Assembly: GCA_030428345.1 (NCBI GenBank)
Contig: JAUIBM010000260.1
Span: 1 to 5,298, forward strand
Direction: 5' to 3'
Length of the DNA: 5,298 nucleotides
DNA from: Alphaproteobacteria bacterium
Lineage (GTDB): Bacteria; Pseudomonadota; Alphaproteobacteria; Rhizobiales; Rhizobiaceae
Positions within the stretch are counted from its first letter, which is position 1; every line of letters begins with the position of its first letter. The notes below the pieces were generated by a model that did not search any database, was not told the origin of the DNA, and was given only the letters and a program-made list of their open reading frames with translations. A program made the position numbers and the translations under genes. Of this stretch, positions 4,114 through 5,298 are shown one piece after another.

Positions 4114-5298
4114 ATGAAATTCACCCTCTCCTGGTTGAAAGACCACCTCGATACCCAGGCGAGTCTCGCCGAGATCGTCGAAACGCTGACCATGACCGGG
4201 CTCGAGGTCGAACAGGTCGACGACCGCGCCGCCTTCCGCCCCTTCACCATCGCCCGGGTGGTTTCCGCCGAGCGCCATCCCGACGCCGACAAGCTGCAGG
4301 TGCTGATGGTCGACGCCGGCCCGCAGGTGAATGGCGGCAAGCCGGTGCAGGTGGTGTGCGGCGCGCCCAATGCGCGGGCCGGCCTCGTCGGCGCCTTCGC
4401 CGCGCCCGGGGCCTATGTTCCGGGTATCGACGTGACGCTGTCGGTCGGCAAGATTCGCGGCGTCGAGTCGCACGGGATGATGTGTTCCGAGCGCGAGCTC
4501 GAGCTTTCCGACGAGCATTCCGGCATCATCGACCTGCCGGCCGACGCGCCGGTTGGAACCCCCTTCGCCGCCTATGCCGGGCTCGACGACCCGGTCATCG
4601 AGATCAACCTGACGCCGAACCGGCCGGACGCGCTCGGCGTGCGCGGCATCGCGCGCGATCTGGAGGCGGCCGGGCTCGGGACGCTGAAGCCGATGGCCGT
4701 CGCCGCCATCTCCAGCGCCTTCGCCTGCCCCGTGGACGTGAAGATCGAGGCAAGCGACCTTTGCCCCGCCTTCGGCCTGCGGCTGGTTCGCGGCGTGAAG
4801 AACGGCCCCTCGCCGCGCTGGATGCAGCAGCGGCTGAAGGCGATCGGCCTGCGCCCGATCTCCGCCCTCGTCGACATCACCAATTACGTGACCTTCGACC
4901 TCGGCCGGCCGCTGCATGTGTTCGACGCCGACAAGGTGAAGGGCGATCTCACCGTTCGCCAGGCCCGCGAAGGCGAGAAGATTCTGGCGCTGGACGGGCG
5001 CACCTATGCGCTCAAGGGTTCGATGTGCGTCATCGCCGACGACAATGGCGTTGAATCGCTCGCCGGCGTCATGGGCGGCGAGGAATCCGGCTGCACCGCC
5101 GAGACGGTCAATGTGCTGGTCGAATCGGCGCTGTGGGACCCGCTCAACATCGCCCGCACCGGCCGCGAGCTCGGCGTCAATTCCGACGCGCGCTACCGCT
5201 TCGAGCGCGGCGTCGATCCGGCCTTCATGGTGCCCGGTCTCGACCACGCGACCGCCCTGGTGATGCAGCTGTGCGGCGGTGAGGCTTCCGAACCGGTG
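4114..5298 (+). CDS. pheT: Phenylalanyl-tRNA synthetase beta subunit, N-terminal half; 3' end outside window
   Basis: PheT is the beta subunit of the PheRS tetramer and carries tRNA recognition and the editing site that hydrolyses Tyr-tRNA-Phe. The 395 visible codons stay open to the window edge; the full protein is about 800 residues. MKFTLSWLKDHL starts the protein. The EMAP/OB-fold tRNA-binding domain spans about 40-150, with HPDADKLQ (55-62), VCGAPNAR (81-88) and VGKIRGVESHGMMCSERELE (111-130). EINLTPNRPDALGVRGIARD (163-182) follows. The B3/4 editing domain (about 210-390) has VDITNYVTFDLGRPLHVFDA (253-272), AGVMGGEESG (317-326), VESALWDP (336-343) and RYRFERGVDP (360-369). Against E. coli numbering (offset +3), His268, Gly321, Glu337 and Ala359 keep the editing-site residues, while Ser357 replaces Thr354. 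The B5, catalytic-like and anticodon-binding domains lie beyond the edge. The ATG has AGGAA seven bases upstream. Confidence 0.97.
   Translation, partial: MKFTLSWLKDHLDTQASLAEIVETLTMTGLEVEQVDDRAAFRPFTIARVVSAERHPDADKLQVLMVDAGPQVNGGKPVQVVCGAPNARAGLVGAFAAPGAYVPGIDVTLSVGKIRGVESHGMMCSERELELSDEHSGIIDLPADAPVGTPFAAYAGLDDPVIEINLTPNRPDALGVRGIARDLEAAGLGTLKPMAVAAISSAFACPVDVKIEASDLCPAFGLRLVRGVKNGPSPRWMQQRLKAIGLRPISALVDITNYVTFDLGRPLHVFDADKVKGDLTVRQAREGEKILALDGRTYALKGSMCVIADDNGVESLAGVMGGEESGCTAETVNVLVESALWDPLNIARTGRELGVNSDARYRFERGVDPAFMVPGLDHATALVMQLCGGEASEPV

Noticed and set aside
4090..5247. Minus-strand open frame of 385 codons opposite pheT
   Set aside because: It mirrors the codon bias of pheT, whose own frame carries all the recognisable PheRS beta motifs. 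The antisense product resembles nothing I know.

Overview
The window is high-GC, gene-dense chromosomal DNA from an alphaproteobacterium, most likely a member of the Hyphomicrobiales (rhizobia-like, perhaps Phyllobacteriaceae). The evidence is the codon bias, the C-terminal extension of bL20, the roughly 360-residue PheS, and the rpmI-rplT-pheS-pheT order without infC next to rpmI. The genus is a guess. All supported genes lie on the + strand. There are no tRNAs, rRNAs, transposases, phage genes or CRISPR repeats.

Layout: (1) 2-1066 is the C-terminal 60% of lepA (elongation factor 4), cut by the left edge. (2) 1067-1306 is a structured spacer with no gene; it holds a run of overlapping, partly exclusive inverted repeats. 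(3) 1307-1885 is a GTG-started protein of 192 residues that looks like a class I SAM-methyltransferase fold; its function is unknown. (4) 1886-2117 holds a good sigma-70-type promoter (1945-1973) and then a leader of about 137 nt with three back-to-back hairpins. The last hairpin is a textbook intrinsic terminator placed before the ribosome-binding site of rpmI. (5) 2118-2324 rpmI and 2337-2738 rplT form a tight ribosomal-protein pair. (6) 2739-2865 contains an intrinsic terminator and no clear promoter. (7) 2866-3951 pheS and 4114-5298 pheT (5' half only, open at the right edge) encode the two subunits of phenylalanyl-tRNA synthetase. They are separated by an unusual spacer of about 162 nt and about 56% GC, which holds a possible 49-codon, Cys-rich small ORF.

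Together the genes are translation machinery: a ribosome-associated GTPase, two large-subunit proteins and an aminoacyl-tRNA synthetase. The likely control logic, inferred from sequence only, is one promoter in front of rpmI, an attenuator-like leader controlling entry into rpmI-rplT, and a second terminator controlling flow into pheST. The most novel signals are the rpmI leader RNA and the pheS-pheT spacer. The rest of the window is ordinary core genome.
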